From positions 930,001 to 994,000 of the forward strand of contig JADEYG010000003.1 of NCBI GenBank assembly GCA_016906335.1: 64,000 nt of DNA, written 5' to 3'. The position numbers and the translations under genes are program-made. This DNA comes from Novakomyces olei. Lineage: Eukaryota > Ascomycota > Novakomycetes > Novakomycetales > Novakomycetaceae. Shown one piece after another: positions 40,349 through 51,614 of this stretch (its first letter is position 1; the number at the start of each line of letters is the position of its first letter). Under the pieces are notes generated by a model. It was not told the origin of the DNA and did no database searches. It worked only from the letters and a program-made list of their open reading frames with translations.

Positions 40349-40871
40349 AGAAAATCCATTGGTTTCCCTCTGAAAGGGAGGGAAGCAAATGAAGATTTAT
40401 CATGGATATGGCTGTACCCTGCTTTTATGTTTAACGCATTCATATTAACTTTTATGCCACAGAGATTTAGGTAGAATAATAGGCAAACGATATTTTTATC
40501 TTTTGACATCTTTTTTATAGACGATATCTTGTTAGTCTAGAGTTTATTTAGTTTGACAATATCTTTAACACGGCTCTCGTAATAATGTAATGAAATGCAG
40601 CAGATAAACTTAAATAATATAATATTTAAAGTACAGTGAGTAGATAATCCTAACCCTGACATAATTATTATTCAAGGTATTATGGTTGTGGGTACCAGTG
40701 CGCATTTGGCATTCCCTATCCAACTAAACGGGAAACTGTTTATTGCCTTATTTATTCCAATATACAATTTTGGTCTACTATACAATGTTCGTCTACTTTC
40801 TTGGATTGCTCATGAATATATCAAAACCATCGAATTAACCCTAATTACACTGCTGGTAGACTCGCTCTGCG
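40349..40871. other. Convergent intergenic region
   Basis: The 3' region of HSP90 and of the AcrB-like gene, A/T rich. AATCCTAACCCT at 40646-40657 is another telomere-like stretch. The frame at 40682-40882 is not supported as a gene. Confidence 0.5.
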
Positions 40872-43301
40872 CTACTGGTTGATATAAAAATCCCGCAGCC
40901 CACTATTGTACTGCTCAATGCCATTCTCAACCCGGCGAATTGCCGCCAGGAACTCGGCTTTCAAGGCCTCTCGCCGCAGCCTTCGTTCATTAATTTTATC
41001 CTGAATTGCCTCGGACAGCTGTGCCTGTGTTTGGCAATGCTTTTCGTAATCCAGCTGCGCTCTCGCCTTTCTTGCTGCTGCCTTGTCCACTTTATTCTTG
41101 AGCGCGTCTCTGGCAGCTGCCGCCTTGTCCATCTCCTGCTGGACCTGCCGGCGCGTCTGCTGAGCTTGCTCAATCTCCTGCTGCAGCTGTAGACAGGACT
41201 GCTGCCATCCTGTCCGGCTGGAGTCCATCTCTGCTTTTGCTTCTTCAAGCAAGGCAAGTTCCTGCTGCAAATCTGCATCAGACTGCTCTACCCGCTCAGC
41301 CGCCAGTTTTGCTTGTGCCTGGAGGCCCATGAGCTTACGCTGGAAGCGGTCCTTCTCGCCCTTCACGTTCAGCCGCCTTTCAATCGACTGCATATCCTTT
41401 TTCTTTACCGCCATCCTCTTATCGTGGTCACGTCTGAGCGACTTGAACTGCACTTCCAGCTGTGCTGCTTGCTCCCGGGCCGCAGAGAGACTGGCCGCTA
41501 GCGAAGGCAGAGCCGCCAGAGCAGTTGCAGGCTGTGCTAGAGCAGCCGCATCAGACGCAATTGTCTCCCGTGCCGTTCTTGCGTGCGTCGTAATATACAG
41601 TGTAGACATGACACGGGAATTACACGCTATTCCGATCTCATAGCCCGTAGCCGCCGACAGCCCCGACACCAGTACGGTCCACTCAAACAGCGACGAAGGC
41701 GAAGGGAAAGAGGCATCTACTTTTGGAGCACAAGTATCGGCAGAATTAGGGTTAGGGTTTGTATGGTTTTCAACATTAGAAGAAGCCATATTAGACTTTG
41801 AATCAATACATTCAAAAGCCGCATTGGAGCTCCGTCCAGCTGCTGCGTTTCCTTTGCCGGTATCATCGTTGGCAATTGCCTTGCGCAGTAGCGGAGAGGG
41901 CATTATAGAGACATGCTCCCACCGCATACCGTTCACACGTACATTAAATCCGTGGTAAAACTGCATAGGCAGCTTGCATACAAAGGCAACATCGGCCGAG
42001 GCAATTTCTAGGACACAGGCGCCTCCCGCCCAGGGCCAAGGATCGTGCATTGAGGCCTGAATGAACCTTTCGTCCTGCTGATTCATGCGGATAAGCACAA
42101 AATTTGTAGCCAAACTCGCCCACAGAGGCTGCTTCCTAAAGGTCTTGGCAAAGCGCCGCTTGCTGTTGGCCAGAGGGATTGTCAAGCTCGCTGGGTGCGT
42201 TTCAGGCTGCCCGGCAATCTGCTCTTCTGCAGACACGTCCGACTCGTTGTTGCCAGTATTGCTTGTATAAACATTGGTATTTGTATTGGTATTGGTATTG
42301 CCATTGGTATTGGTATTGCCATTGGTATTGGTATTGCTATTGCCATTTGTATTGTAGTTGTAGTTGTTATTGGCACTGGTATTGGTACTGGAATTGGTAC
42401 TGCCGTTTCCAAACTTTGGCAAAGGATACTTTTCCAGCCAAACGTGAACCATGAGCACAAGCAGGCCCTGCACAAAAATGTGTGTGGCCAGGAAAACCCT
42501 AATCCAGCGCAGAGCGTTGCTCTGGATCGGCTCGAAAACGAGCGGGAACGCTTCGTCGTTGCCGGAATCGACACTGCTCATATTGTGCAGACCAGCGGCA
42601 AATGCGGAACGCGTCACGTGCACCGGCAAATGCAGTTGCCGCATAAGCAGCAAAAACCCTGATACAACGGACAGGAGACGCATGTCGTTGCCGGACAGTC
42701 GGGCCGACATTACGGCCTGAGCAATGTCCACCATAACCGCTGCGGCTCCGGACGATCGGGGCAGAGCTATACAGAGAGCAATGGTTATTGCCAGATCAAT
42801 GCCCGCGATCATGAGCGCCGTTCGGCCGCCAGAGTAGGCAATTAGAGCCGAGGGTGAGAGGTACCAGCTGATGAAAAATATCATTGCCGCCGTATACAGC
42901 GGAGCCGGCAGATTGACCAGCACGATAAGGATAGCGAGAGCGTCCATTACCGGGTGCGCTGATAAAACAGCGGCAGACGAGTAGCCGCCGTAGCTGGCAG
43001 CGTACGGCGGCGCGAGTCCCCCAGGGAAAACATTTCGCTTCGAAGTGCTAGGGTTAGGGTTAGGGTTGATGATAGAGTTAGGGTTAATGTCCTCCTCCAC
43101 TGCGCTATTAGCACCGGGATTACCAGCGTCAGGCACGTCGAGCGGCACATTGAGCGTATTCGCCGCCGAATGCGATCGTCTTCTTGCTCGCGCGCTTGAA
43201 TTGCCGGCGCCGACGGGATTGCTAGCGGTAGTGCCGTTGCTGCTGCCGTTATTGCCACGTCGGGACACGAGTGAAGGAGGCACTTCGGCGCGGTGCTCCA
43301 T
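40872..43301 (-). CDS. AcrB-like membrane protein with C-terminal coiled coil
   Basis: Single frame of 809 aa. The N-terminus is Ser/Asn/Pro rich. Hydrophobic segments lie at about 110-185 and 210-290 (VMDALAILIVLVNLPAPLYT, ALMIAGIDLAITIALCIAL, VFLATHIFVQGLLVLMVHVW). MVDIAQAVMSARLSGNDMR resembles the fungal AcrB motif with LDLAQAVVAISLSG. After an Asn/Thr-rich linker comes a beta-rich stretch, then about 220 residues of coiled coil (SLRRDHDKRMAVKKKDMQSI onwards) to the end. Aspergillus AcrB is described as part of a ubiquitin-linked network with CreB/CreC; that function is only inherited by resemblance. Two stretches of the frame are made of telomere-type hexamers (43049-43086 and 41746-41760), giving Asn-Pro repeats. 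Confidence 0.7.
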   Translation of the reverse strand: MEHRAEVPPSLVSRRGNNGSSNGTTASNPVGAGNSSARARRRSHSAANTLNVPLDVPDAGNPGANSAVEEDINPNSIINPNPNPSTSKRNVFPGGLAPPYAASYGGYSSAAVLSAHPVMDALAILIVLVNLPAPLYTAAMIFFISWYLSPSALIAYSGGRTALMIAGIDLAITIALCIALPRSSGAAAVMVDIAQAVMSARLSGNDMRLLSVVSGFLLLMRQLHLPVHVTRSAFAAGLHNMSSVDSGNDEAFPLVFEPIQSNALRWIRVFLATHIFVQGLLVLMVHVWLEKYPLPKFGNGSTNSSTNTSANNNYNYNTNGNSNTNTNGNTNTNGNTNTNTNTNVYTSNTGNNESDVSAEEQIAGQPETHPASLTIPLANSKRRFAKTFRKQPLWASLATNFVLIRMNQQDERFIQASMHDPWPWAGGACVLEIASADVAFVCKLPMQFYHGFNVRVNGMRWEHVSIMPSPLLRKAIANDDTGKGNAAAGRSSNAAFECIDSKSNMASSNVENHTNPNPNSADTCAPKVDASFPSPSSLFEWTVLVSGLSAATGYEIGIACNSRVMSTLYITTHARTARETIASDAAALAQPATALAALPSLAASLSAAREQAAQLEVQFKSLRRDHDKRMAVKKKDMQSIERRLNVKGEKDRFQRKLMGLQAQAKLAAERVEQSDADLQQELALLEEAKAEMDSSRTGWQQSCLQLQQEIEQAQQTRRQVQQEMDKAAAARDALKNKVDKAAARKARAQLDYEKHCQTQAQLSEAIQDKINERRLRREALKAEFLAAIRRVENGIEQYNSGLRDFYINQ
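42264..42410. repeat. ATTGGT/ATTGCC minisatellite encoding Asn/Thr/Gly
   Basis: Imperfect hexamer repeats inside the AcrB-like gene. On the minus strand they encode alternating Asn, Thr and Gly. Confidence 0.9.
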
Positions 43302-44528
43302 TGGTACGCGTGCGATTGCGCTTTACGCGTTCTTAGAGCTTCCGCGCCGACGAATCTAGAAGCGCCTGTTGACTAATAGGAATGTATGATCTGCTGCCGG
43401 GAACAGTGTTGCCGCCTTCACCGCCAGAATTTTGGCATTTCAATTTGCCTCAGGCGAATTATTAAAAAAATATAAATTTGCTGTATAGATTTAGGCTAGT
43501 GCTGTGTTTTTTATGTATATATATAAATATATATATATATACATATGTACATATAGATAGTCGTGGATTACGTAGGACGGTAATGCTTTTACAGAATTAT
43601 TTTTATATTGAAATTGTTAGTAATCGTATATTAATTGTAGATGTCTATTATTATAGATGTGTATAATATTATACTGTATTATATAGAACTTGCCGTTCGT
43701 TTCTTGGAAAAAGTGGGCTTTTTCTGTATGGGCTGTTAGAGCCATAGCATGATAATGCCAGTACATTTGCTAAAGCATGAAGCACCGATACTAGCGGCCC
43801 AAAAGTAAGTCTATCGATTGAATAAGGAGGACTATAAATCAAGCATTACTCTTGCTCTATTGTAGCTTCGTTTCCTGTGTAGAATTTCCTGTTTAATACG
43901 CAAATGATTGGCGAATATTTATTGACTAATCGGAGATCGCTTCAATCTGGGATAACACTCAGATTAGTCAACGATTGCAATTTTGAAGGGTTAAGGTCTT
44001 ATTTAAAATCTCAGTTTAGAAGTCACAATTGCTTATAGACCGTGCAACACGGTGACATGTCGCTGCATCTATTCAATCATCTTCGCCAACTACCGATAGG
44101 ACGGACTTCTATATAAACCCTGCAAAATTAATAATATTAACCCTAGTCTTTTGCTTCTACTAGTGTGAGATCTAATGTGGGAGCGCGATAATCAAAGATA
44201 CGCGCCATCCCACTTTTGGAGACATTGTCAACATTGATACTGATCAAGCAGCATTGAAGCATCGCAGAAAAAAATCTTTAATTCTTTATTAAATATTCTT
44301 CCATTTTGTTTAATTAATTAATTTATTGTTAATAAATCAATTATTTTTGATCGTACATTGCTACAGACGGCGCTCCTCTACCATCACTACAAACAAAATA
44401 GTCGATATAGCATCTATGCATTTTACTGGCCAATTCAATGTATCAGTAAAATATTATGGCTACCTAATACTAAAAATACCTCACGCCAAGAAAGCTGAAT
44501 CTAGCACTAGTAATATACCAATTCACGC
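43302..44528. other. 1.2 kb intergenic region with a strong hairpin
   Basis: A/T rich, with an ATATATATAAATATATATATATACATATGTACATAT stretch near 43516-43553. A hairpin-capable sequence lies at 44177-44213. No protein gene, tRNA or standard snRNA is recognised. Confidence 0.5.
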
Positions 44529-45679
44529 TTATGCGGCAAGGTTAATACCAGAGCCAGCGTTGAGCAGCTTCTTGACGTCGCCATAGATCATAAACTGGCC
44601 GGCCGTGAGCGTGCCAACCATGACAATACGCGGGCCGAGACCAGAGAAAGATCCACGGATACCAAGGTCCTTGGCCAGCTTGATCAGACGGCCAGTTGTG
44701 GTCTCGCCAGGCAGAGCCTTGGTCTTGTTGATCTTGGAAAGCATGGTATCAGCCGGCTGGGAGATGATGGCGGCAGCAATACCGGCAGCGAGACCAGAGC
44801 CCAAGTTGATAAGAGACTGAGTGGAAGAGGAGAGCTGGTCCTTGGGGGTAGAGATGTTCTTGTAAACAACCTCGGCAACACGCTCAAAGACGACAAACTT
44901 GGCCATAGTGTAGGGGATTTGCTTGAAAAGAATAGGGCCAAAGCCAGAGTAAAAGCCTTTTACACCCTCAAGCTTTGCAATCTTGGCGAAACCAGACAGC
45001 AGACCGCTGGCAAAGTTGGGCTGTGAAACGAGACGGATACGGGTGGCCTCAAGCGGGCACAATGCAATATCAGCGAAAAATTCAGCCAGAGCAGAAGAGC
45101 CGAGGTATACGGCAGTACGGTTGCGTGTAGCCGTCTCAACACCAAGAGTATCAATCCAAAACTTCTTGAAGAGCTCATAGCCTCCAAACTTGAAGCCTCC
45201 CTGCAAAAAGTAGCCAGCGGCAGTAGGTCCCAGGCCGGTAAGGAGAGCGCCAGCGCCCTCGCCTTGAACTACCTGACGGAAGCTCGCAAGCATACCCTTG
45301 TTGTAAATTTGGGGTTCCAGTTGAATGCGGGTCTTGACCACATCCACAGGAGTCATGGCTCCGTGCGTGACACCGCCTGAAAGGTAAGCATTTTCGTATG
45401 ATAAAAAGGAATTGACTGTAGACGACGACAAGGGCCAGACAATGTAAACAAAAGCAATCCTAAACAAAAGCAATTCTAAACAAAGCAAGACTCAACAAAA
45501 GCAATAATAAACAATAAACAAAAGCGAAAAAATAAAACAGAAATAAACAAAAAAAACAGGGGATAAAAAGAATAAAAAGGAGACTGGAAGAGTAACAAGG
45601 AGGTACGGCACATACAGCAGATAGCGCCAGCCAGCGCAAAGCGCGAGTACAAGTCGACACCGGTCGGTTCAGAAGACAT
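44529..45679 (-). CDS. MIR1: Mitochondrial phosphate carrier
   Basis: Inner-membrane carrier importing phosphate with protons for ATP synthesis (SLC25A3/Mir1). Exons are 45679-45616 and 45376-44529 with a 239-nt intron, giving 303 aa. The join restores [20 protein letters not shown], the first carrier signature in its phosphate-carrier form. The second and third repeats carry [17 protein letters not shown] and [35 protein letters not shown] and the final [13 protein letters not shown] are typical of Mir1. There is no cleavable presequence, as in yeast Mir1. The intron falls early, just inside the first transmembrane helix. Confidence 0.97.
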
Positions 45680-46421
45680 TTTTTATGTAAACTGACTGAG
45701 ACCAAGGATTCTACAGGTCAATGCCACGCGTCACCTATCGACGCTAGACTTTGCGGTTTTAAATGATTGGCAAACGCCAAAGGATGCGGTCGATATTGTT
45801 GCAAGAGTCTCAAATTTTTTATACCGCTCGTCTTGGTGTTCCAGAAAACCCTGTGAACTGGCGGCCCGGTTACTTCCGGGAGAGACGTATACAAGTAGTA
45901 CTGTGCGGTAATACCATCGCGAGATATAGTATCGCAGTATGCAGATACCATAGACGCACGGACCATAAACGTGAGTTTGGTGCTTTGCAGCGTTGCTCGT
46001 GTCGAAGCGTAATACGTAGGCCTATCGAGGTGGGTGCGCGTACATTACGAGCGGACGATTCTCAGAGCTGTGGATTGTCAATTGGAGCGATTCAAATAGT
46101 ATTGGAAATTGCTGCTCTAAAAATCGCTCAGATTATTGATTGATCAGTGATTAATTGGTTGGCTGATTGGCTGATCAGTCTACGGTGTGAGCGGGAAAGT
46201 GCTCAGTGCCAAGCGCATACATTAATTGCAGTGTACATTACAGACAGATCGGCCAGTTGCGAGCCAGATACTTCGTACATCTAAACTGGCTCTAAACGTG
46301 CCGGCTTTCGAGCACCGATCAGCCAAGAGCGCTGTACTTTCTGACGCTTCTGCTAACTTGTTCTTACTCCTTTGCCATCTGCTTTGCTCGGTTTACTACT
46401 TTATCAGATCGGCATATCGAC
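45680..46421. other. Divergent intergenic region MIR1/VPS5
   Basis: About 740 bp. TGATTGATCAGTGATTAATTGGTTGGCTGATTGGCTGATCAG-like repeats lie at about 46136-46178. No gene is supported. Confidence 0.5.
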
Positions 46422-48407
46422 ATGTCATTCGAGGATCAGTTTGACGAGAATCCGTTTGCTGACGCTGTGTCACTAAATCCGTCAAGTACGACGCTGACTT
46501 CAGCGACTACACCACTGCAATCAGCAAAACCTGTGAGTGCCCTGGCAGAGTCAGAGACCACAAATCTCGGAGACGCGCCGGCTAAAGAGCCGGCGGAGGA
46601 TCCAGACACTATGGAACCCGAACATAATCAAGCGGAAACGGTAGAAGCACCCGTATACGAGCCCAAACCAATGGCTACCCCTTCGCCTCGCAAATCTTCG
46701 TTATTCGGATCTGCCCGTAAATCCGTTTCTGCTAAAGACTGGACGTCTAGGTTAGAGCATTTAGAGCTGGACAACGACGATGATCCTCTTGGCCCTTTGG
46801 GTGCTGCTGCACAACCAGGATCAGCAGCGGGGGATTCTGGAATCGAGAATAATACGACTAGTCATTTAAGTGATAATGGGAGTCCTTCTTTGCGCGCACA
46901 GCGATCGCCCCAGCGATCGCTGTTTAACGGATCTCCAGCGGCCGACCGGGACTCGGCCAGACTACCTCCGGCTTCTCCCGCCCCGAGCAAACCAGCCGCC
47001 ACTGTTCAAGCTGTGCCTATGCAAGTAGGAGTGGGTGACCCTCACAAAGTGGGGGACATTACTTCAGCTCACACGGTCTACAAAGTGACCACACGGACAT
47101 TAGCGCCCCAGTTTGATGCAGAGGAAACGACGGTACAGAGGAGGTATCGCGACTTTCTTTGGCTTTATCAAGCACTAGTTGAGTCCCGGCCGGGGACGAT
47201 TGTACCCCCACCACCGGAGAAACAAGCAGTTGGCCGTTTCGAGGAGTCCTTTGTACAAGCAAGGAAAAACGCGTTACAAACAATGATCACAAAGATCGTG
47301 GCCAATCCTCTCTTACAGCTGGATCCTAATACTGTTTTGTTTTTGAAATCAGATACACTATCTGTAGATATCAAACAAATCGAGCGGGAAAGGGTTGTTC
47401 CACCGGAAGCCAGACAGGGCGGAGGGCTCATGACAAGCCTGGGGCTTTCAAGCACAATCAAGTTTGTTGAAATGGATAATGTGAGTACTATACATGCGTG
47501 CTGATTTTGTACTAATCAATAGTGGTTTGAGGACAAGCGAAACGCGTTGGATACCCTAGAGTCGCAACTAAAATCATTATCTAAATCGATTGACTCTGTT
47601 GTGCGGCAACGGAAAGGTATGTCTGAAAAAGAAGGCAATTTGTTTATCTGGTTTTATTATTTTGATAAATATGCTCCATGCACATCATTATTATCTGCGC
47701 CACATACAGTCAAGATTTAGATTTTTATGTTAATTTTGATTTTTGTTTATTAATTGCTCACGTTTTAGGACTGTCAGAGGCTATTGGCGAATTGGGCGAT
47801 GCATTTTCCGGCTTATCTGGCATCGAACTAGATCAAGCACTGGGCGAGTGTTTTGCTATTTTGGCAGAAGTTCAGACGCGTGTGGAGGAAGCTTATCAGC
47901 GACAAACTCAGCACGACTGCTTAACCCTCGGAGTCACTATTGACGAATATGCTAGGCTGATTGGAAGTATACGGCTTGCGTTTTCTGCAAGGCAAAAAGC
48001 ATGGATAACTTGGCAAACAGCCGAGGCGGATACGGGAAAGAAGCGTGCTGGATATGAGAAGACTAAACGCCAGTCTAGAACTCAGCAAGATCGTTTAGGC
48101 ATGCTTGAGGCGGAGATTGATGATATGGAGAAGAGGTGTCATCAGCTGCATATTGATTTCGATCAAATAAGCCGATTGCTACAGCAGGAACTGGATCGGT
48201 TTGATTTTGAGAAAGTGGAAGACTTTAAAAATAGCGTAGAAATATTTTTGGAAGGTGCTGTGGAAACGCAAAAGGAGGTAAGATTTTAAGAATTGAAAAA
48301 TAATGATTTGTTCCATACTCTTATGCTCTTGTCACATTTACTAATTATCTCAGCTTGTGGAAATATGGGAAACGTACCTCCGACGTATCGAAGGACTTCT
48401 TGCATAG
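46422..48407 (+). CDS. VPS5: Sorting nexin Vps5/SNX1 (retromer)
   Basis: PX-BAR protein of the retromer that returns cargo receptors from endosomes to the Golgi. Exons are 46422-47480, 47523-47616, 47769-48277 and 48354-48407, giving 571 aa. The N-terminal 190 residues are disordered and begin MSFEDQFDENPFAD. The PX domain at about 205-320 includes RRYRDFLWLYQALVESRPG, IVPPPPEKQAVGRF and NPLLQLDPNTVLFLKSD, with the Arg-Arg-Tyr phosphoinositide site. The BAR-type coiled coil follows (WFEDKRNALDTLESQLKSLS, EKVEDFKNSVEIFLEGAVE). The last short exon encodes LVEIWETYLRRIEGLLA, the usual Vps5 end. The helical spacing and C-terminus favour Vps5 over other PX proteins. Confidence 0.92.
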
Positions 48408-49520
48408 TTTACCAATCATATTTCAGATGTTTTTCGTGAAAAGTCTTGGGTTAATGTTGCCATTCTTTACAGTAAGTTTATCAAGATCAGCGGCTACAAG
48501 ACCAAAAAGCTGTGTAATTCACCCGGCTGCTGTTAAAATATTACTACAAAGTGTATATTTGACGAAGTCAAGAAGTAGGCACGTTCGATGTTATACAGAT
48601 TTATCATATAATAAAACATGCACGAAATAAAAGCTGTGTAGCGCGCCAATCCCATCGTCTCGTTTACTCATTTACTAGTTACAAGTCTGAAAACCCTGAC
48701 CAAACTTCTATATAAAAAAGAAAAGTTAGAAAACTAGTTCCCTCGACAGTTCACCAGGTTTGGGTGCCGTCAATAGCGATATTCTCTGTGCTATTGACGA
48801 GGCAGAATAATACTCAAGCAAGCAATCGTTCTACTCGTATGAGCAGGATTCCTGGTGTAGAGTAATCTATTAGGCCTTCTGGGCACTGTGCTGTAGCGAG
48901 GCATTGACAGCTTGGAAATCAGAAGTGTCGACATCTTGTTGCAACTCGCAAATTAATGATTGATTAGTCGATTGATTGGTCTATTGATTTGTTGGTTAAT
49001 TGATTGACTCAAATTGCCCATTGGATTTAATGAATTTAACACGTCAATAGTTCATTACGTGTTCTATGATTAAGAGGCATTATTCTAATTATAGTTGGTA
49101 TGTTCCAAACGAGAATGCCTGTATACTGTGCAAGTTTCACGACATCAAGAATCCAAAATGACTCGATTGGTGAAGTAATTCATCTCACGCATTTTTCCAC
49201 TTCTGACATGACTTTGATCCCTTTAATAATCGATGAGGCACTTGCTCGCCCGCTTTGCACTGGCCTCACGCGCTAAAAATTGGTTGATTGTAGCGTAGCG
49301 GCTATAATAAATTAGACTAATTTAATTTAATATTAATAAACTGTGCTACGATGGAATAAGAATACATAAAGTTGACTTTTACGGCGTATAATCTCACTTT
49401 TTTTGTACATCTCACTACTTCAATATGATCTGATAACTATAGATCATTCTGATTATCTATATCTATCTGTAGATTTATCGAATCAGGGTTGGGGTCTTGA
49501 TTCTACATGATTGACGGGAG
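48408..49520. other. 1.1 kb intergenic region, no gene seen
   Basis: Downstream of VPS5 and upstream of the CDF transporter. It has TTGATTGAT-like runs at about 48955-49010. Short frames only; nothing recognisable on either strand. Confidence 0.5.
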
Positions 49521-51047
49521 ATGCTGTTGCGCTGTTGCCGTCCACACTCAATTCTTGGTTTGAGAGCAAATGCTCTCCATCGATTTTCTCCTCCGCCTTT
49601 GACTCGTGTTGGCTTACGATTGCACTCGCATGATCACCACCACCACGATCACGCGGCCGGCGCTGAGCTCTTACGCACGGGCGGCTGGAAAGATCCAGCA
49701 ACGAGAATCTCATGGCTTGGATTGTAAGTTTGCTTTAGAGACGCATGCTGACGCTTTAAAGATTTTCAAATATTGCTCTAGCAACAGGTAAAGGTGCAGC
49801 TGGCTGGCTGACAAATTCTCAGGTACTACTTTTCTCAGCTCAAATTGGATTTATTAAAAATAATGTTGTTGCGTTTACAATTTTTTTTTTTAAATTATTT
49901 GATTGATTGATTATTTTTGTTACTAGGTATTTTATTTTTGTTTCTATATTCATCCCCTGACGTAAAGGCACTCATTGGCGACGCATACCATCAACTCGGC
50001 GACCTTGTGAGTGATGTTTTAACCCTAAGTACTCTTGGTCTTGTGCATCGACCGCCAGATGCAAAGTACCCCTTTGGCTATGGGAAAGTCGAGTCAGTGG
50101 GGACACTGGCAGTATCCGGATTGCTCTTGAGCGGCGCTATAGTAATTGGCATGAATTCGGCGCTAGAGGCCTGGTCTATGCTAACTAGTGTGCCCATGGC
50201 TCCTAGTACTCACGACGGCCACAGTCATGGCCACAGTAGTGGACTAATCGATCCAAAATTGGCTGTCGGTGTGGCAGTGGGAAGCATTGTCGTTAAAGAA
50301 TGGCTTTACCAAACGAGTACGCACACTTTTAATAAATAAAATTTAATTAAACTTGATTCGTTAAGTTTGTTTTGTTTAATTAATGTTTATTTTTAATTTG
50401 TTTGTAGTGCTGACATGTAGCTATGAAAATCGCGAAAGCTCAGGACTCTAGCGTTCTTGCCGCCAATGTACGTTTGGATTAAATACTGCAGCTAACAAAA
50501 GGCATGGCACCACCGCGTTGATGCAATGACATCAGTGGTAGCCCTTATCTCTGTATCGGGGACATATTTTTTCCAGCTTGGCTGGCTCGATCCTGTTGGC
50601 GGTCTAGCCGTGAGTGTTATGATCCTTCGTGCTGCTATTTCGAGCGGAAAAGGCTCAGCGATAGATATCCTAGATGGGTGAGAGCAATTGTACATATATA
50701 TATATATATGCTTTGTTCAATTTCTTTTACTGGTTGCTTTCACTTTACTTTGTTTTCAAAATATGGCTCATGCTTATATTGTAATCAGATCAATGGACGA
50801 ATCATTGCGTAACGAAATCCAGGTTGCCGCTGACAAGATAGTCGTCGAAGCATCTCGTGGCGGGGAATATTTAGTACGCGGAATAAAAGGCACCCGGTTT
50901 CTGGCACAGCTCGACATTGATATCAGAGGAGAATCGGAAGCTGAGAAAGTGGAACAAGTCTGCCAACGGATCAAATCTGAGTTGGCGGTTAATGTGCCTA
51001 CTTTACGCACAGTTATCGTTGTGCCCCACATGAAAAAAAAAGCGTAG
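49521..51047 (+). CDS. Mitochondrial-type CDF metal transporter
   Basis: Cation diffusion facilitator, resembling yeast Mmt1/Mmt2 of the mitochondrial inner membrane. Six proposed exons (49521-49723, 49762-49822, 49968-50316, 50421-50467, 50502-50677, 50789-51047) give 364 aa, all phases consistent. The N-terminus MLLRCCRPHSILGLRANALH is an Arg-rich presequence, followed by a His-rich patch HSHDHHHHDHA. Splicing exon 2 to exon 3 creates GWLTNSQALIGDAYHQLGD with the metal-site pattern DxxxHxxxD-like; exon 4 to 5 creates LAANAWHHRVDAMTSVVALI with HxxxD. A second His loop, HDGHSHGHSSG, sits between helices. The C-terminal cytosolic domain ends TLRTVIVVPHMKKKA. Introns 1 and 4 are 38 and 34 nt. 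Iron, zinc or manganese could be the ion. Confidence 0.9.
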
Positions 51048-51202
51048 AAATAGCAACATAATGAATAAATTAAAAAGCATTTGAAAGGACTAGGAAAATC
51101 GCTTAAATTGCCTTTCTGTCACTCGTAAATAAGTATATTTATATTATATACGTAGTGCTGGATTGCAAACTCTAAATACGATTAAAACGCAGCTGTAATA
51201 TT

Positions 51203-51433
51203 TGCTGAAGATAGTAGGTTGGAATTTGTTCTTATGGTGGATTAAATGAATTAGAAACTCTTGATCGCTTTAGCTGAATCCCCCCGAAGGGTATGAGGGT
51301 TCGCTTGAGCTATATATATATATATAACTATGTGTTTTGAGTGAGGTTCTGTAAAGCTGAAGTCAACAACTGACACTCATGGTAGAGTTCGGCGTATTAT
51401 TATAAGGGAATATAATAGATTCATATGTCAACA
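51203..51433 (+). mobile_element. Solo LTR-like repeat with 5-bp target duplication
   Basis: A 231-bp sequence starting TGCTGAAGAT and ending TGTCAACA, flanked by ATATT at 51198-51202 and at 51434-51438. Closely similar sequence recurs at 60099-60411 and, in part, at about 62733-62990. TG...CA ends, a 5-bp duplication, an internal TATA run and lack of coding capacity fit a solitary LTR of a Ty1/copia- or Ty3/gypsy-like retroelement. It is a non-coding fossil. The superfamily cannot be fixed from the LTR alone. Confidence 0.7.
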
Positions 51434-51438
51434 ATATT

Positions 51439-51614
51439 TAATAAACCATAAACAAGTATAATATTAAATAAATAAATAAATAATATTTATGACAAAAGGC
51501 TTATAAATAATTAATTCTAGACAAATTATGATATAATTAATAGGCTAATCGAAGCTCGGGCTGACCACGATTACCTCACCAGCTGCCGATCAGTTCACCA
51601 TACATAGTGAAGCA
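51439..51614. other. Spacer before S-formylglutathione hydrolase
   Basis: Short A/T-rich promoter stretch after the LTR-like repeat. The repeat therefore sits about 180 bp upstream of the next start codon. Confidence 0.5.

Noticed and set aside
43516-43560. Promoter-like alternating AT run
   Set aside because: Simple AT repeat with no gene at a suitable distance.
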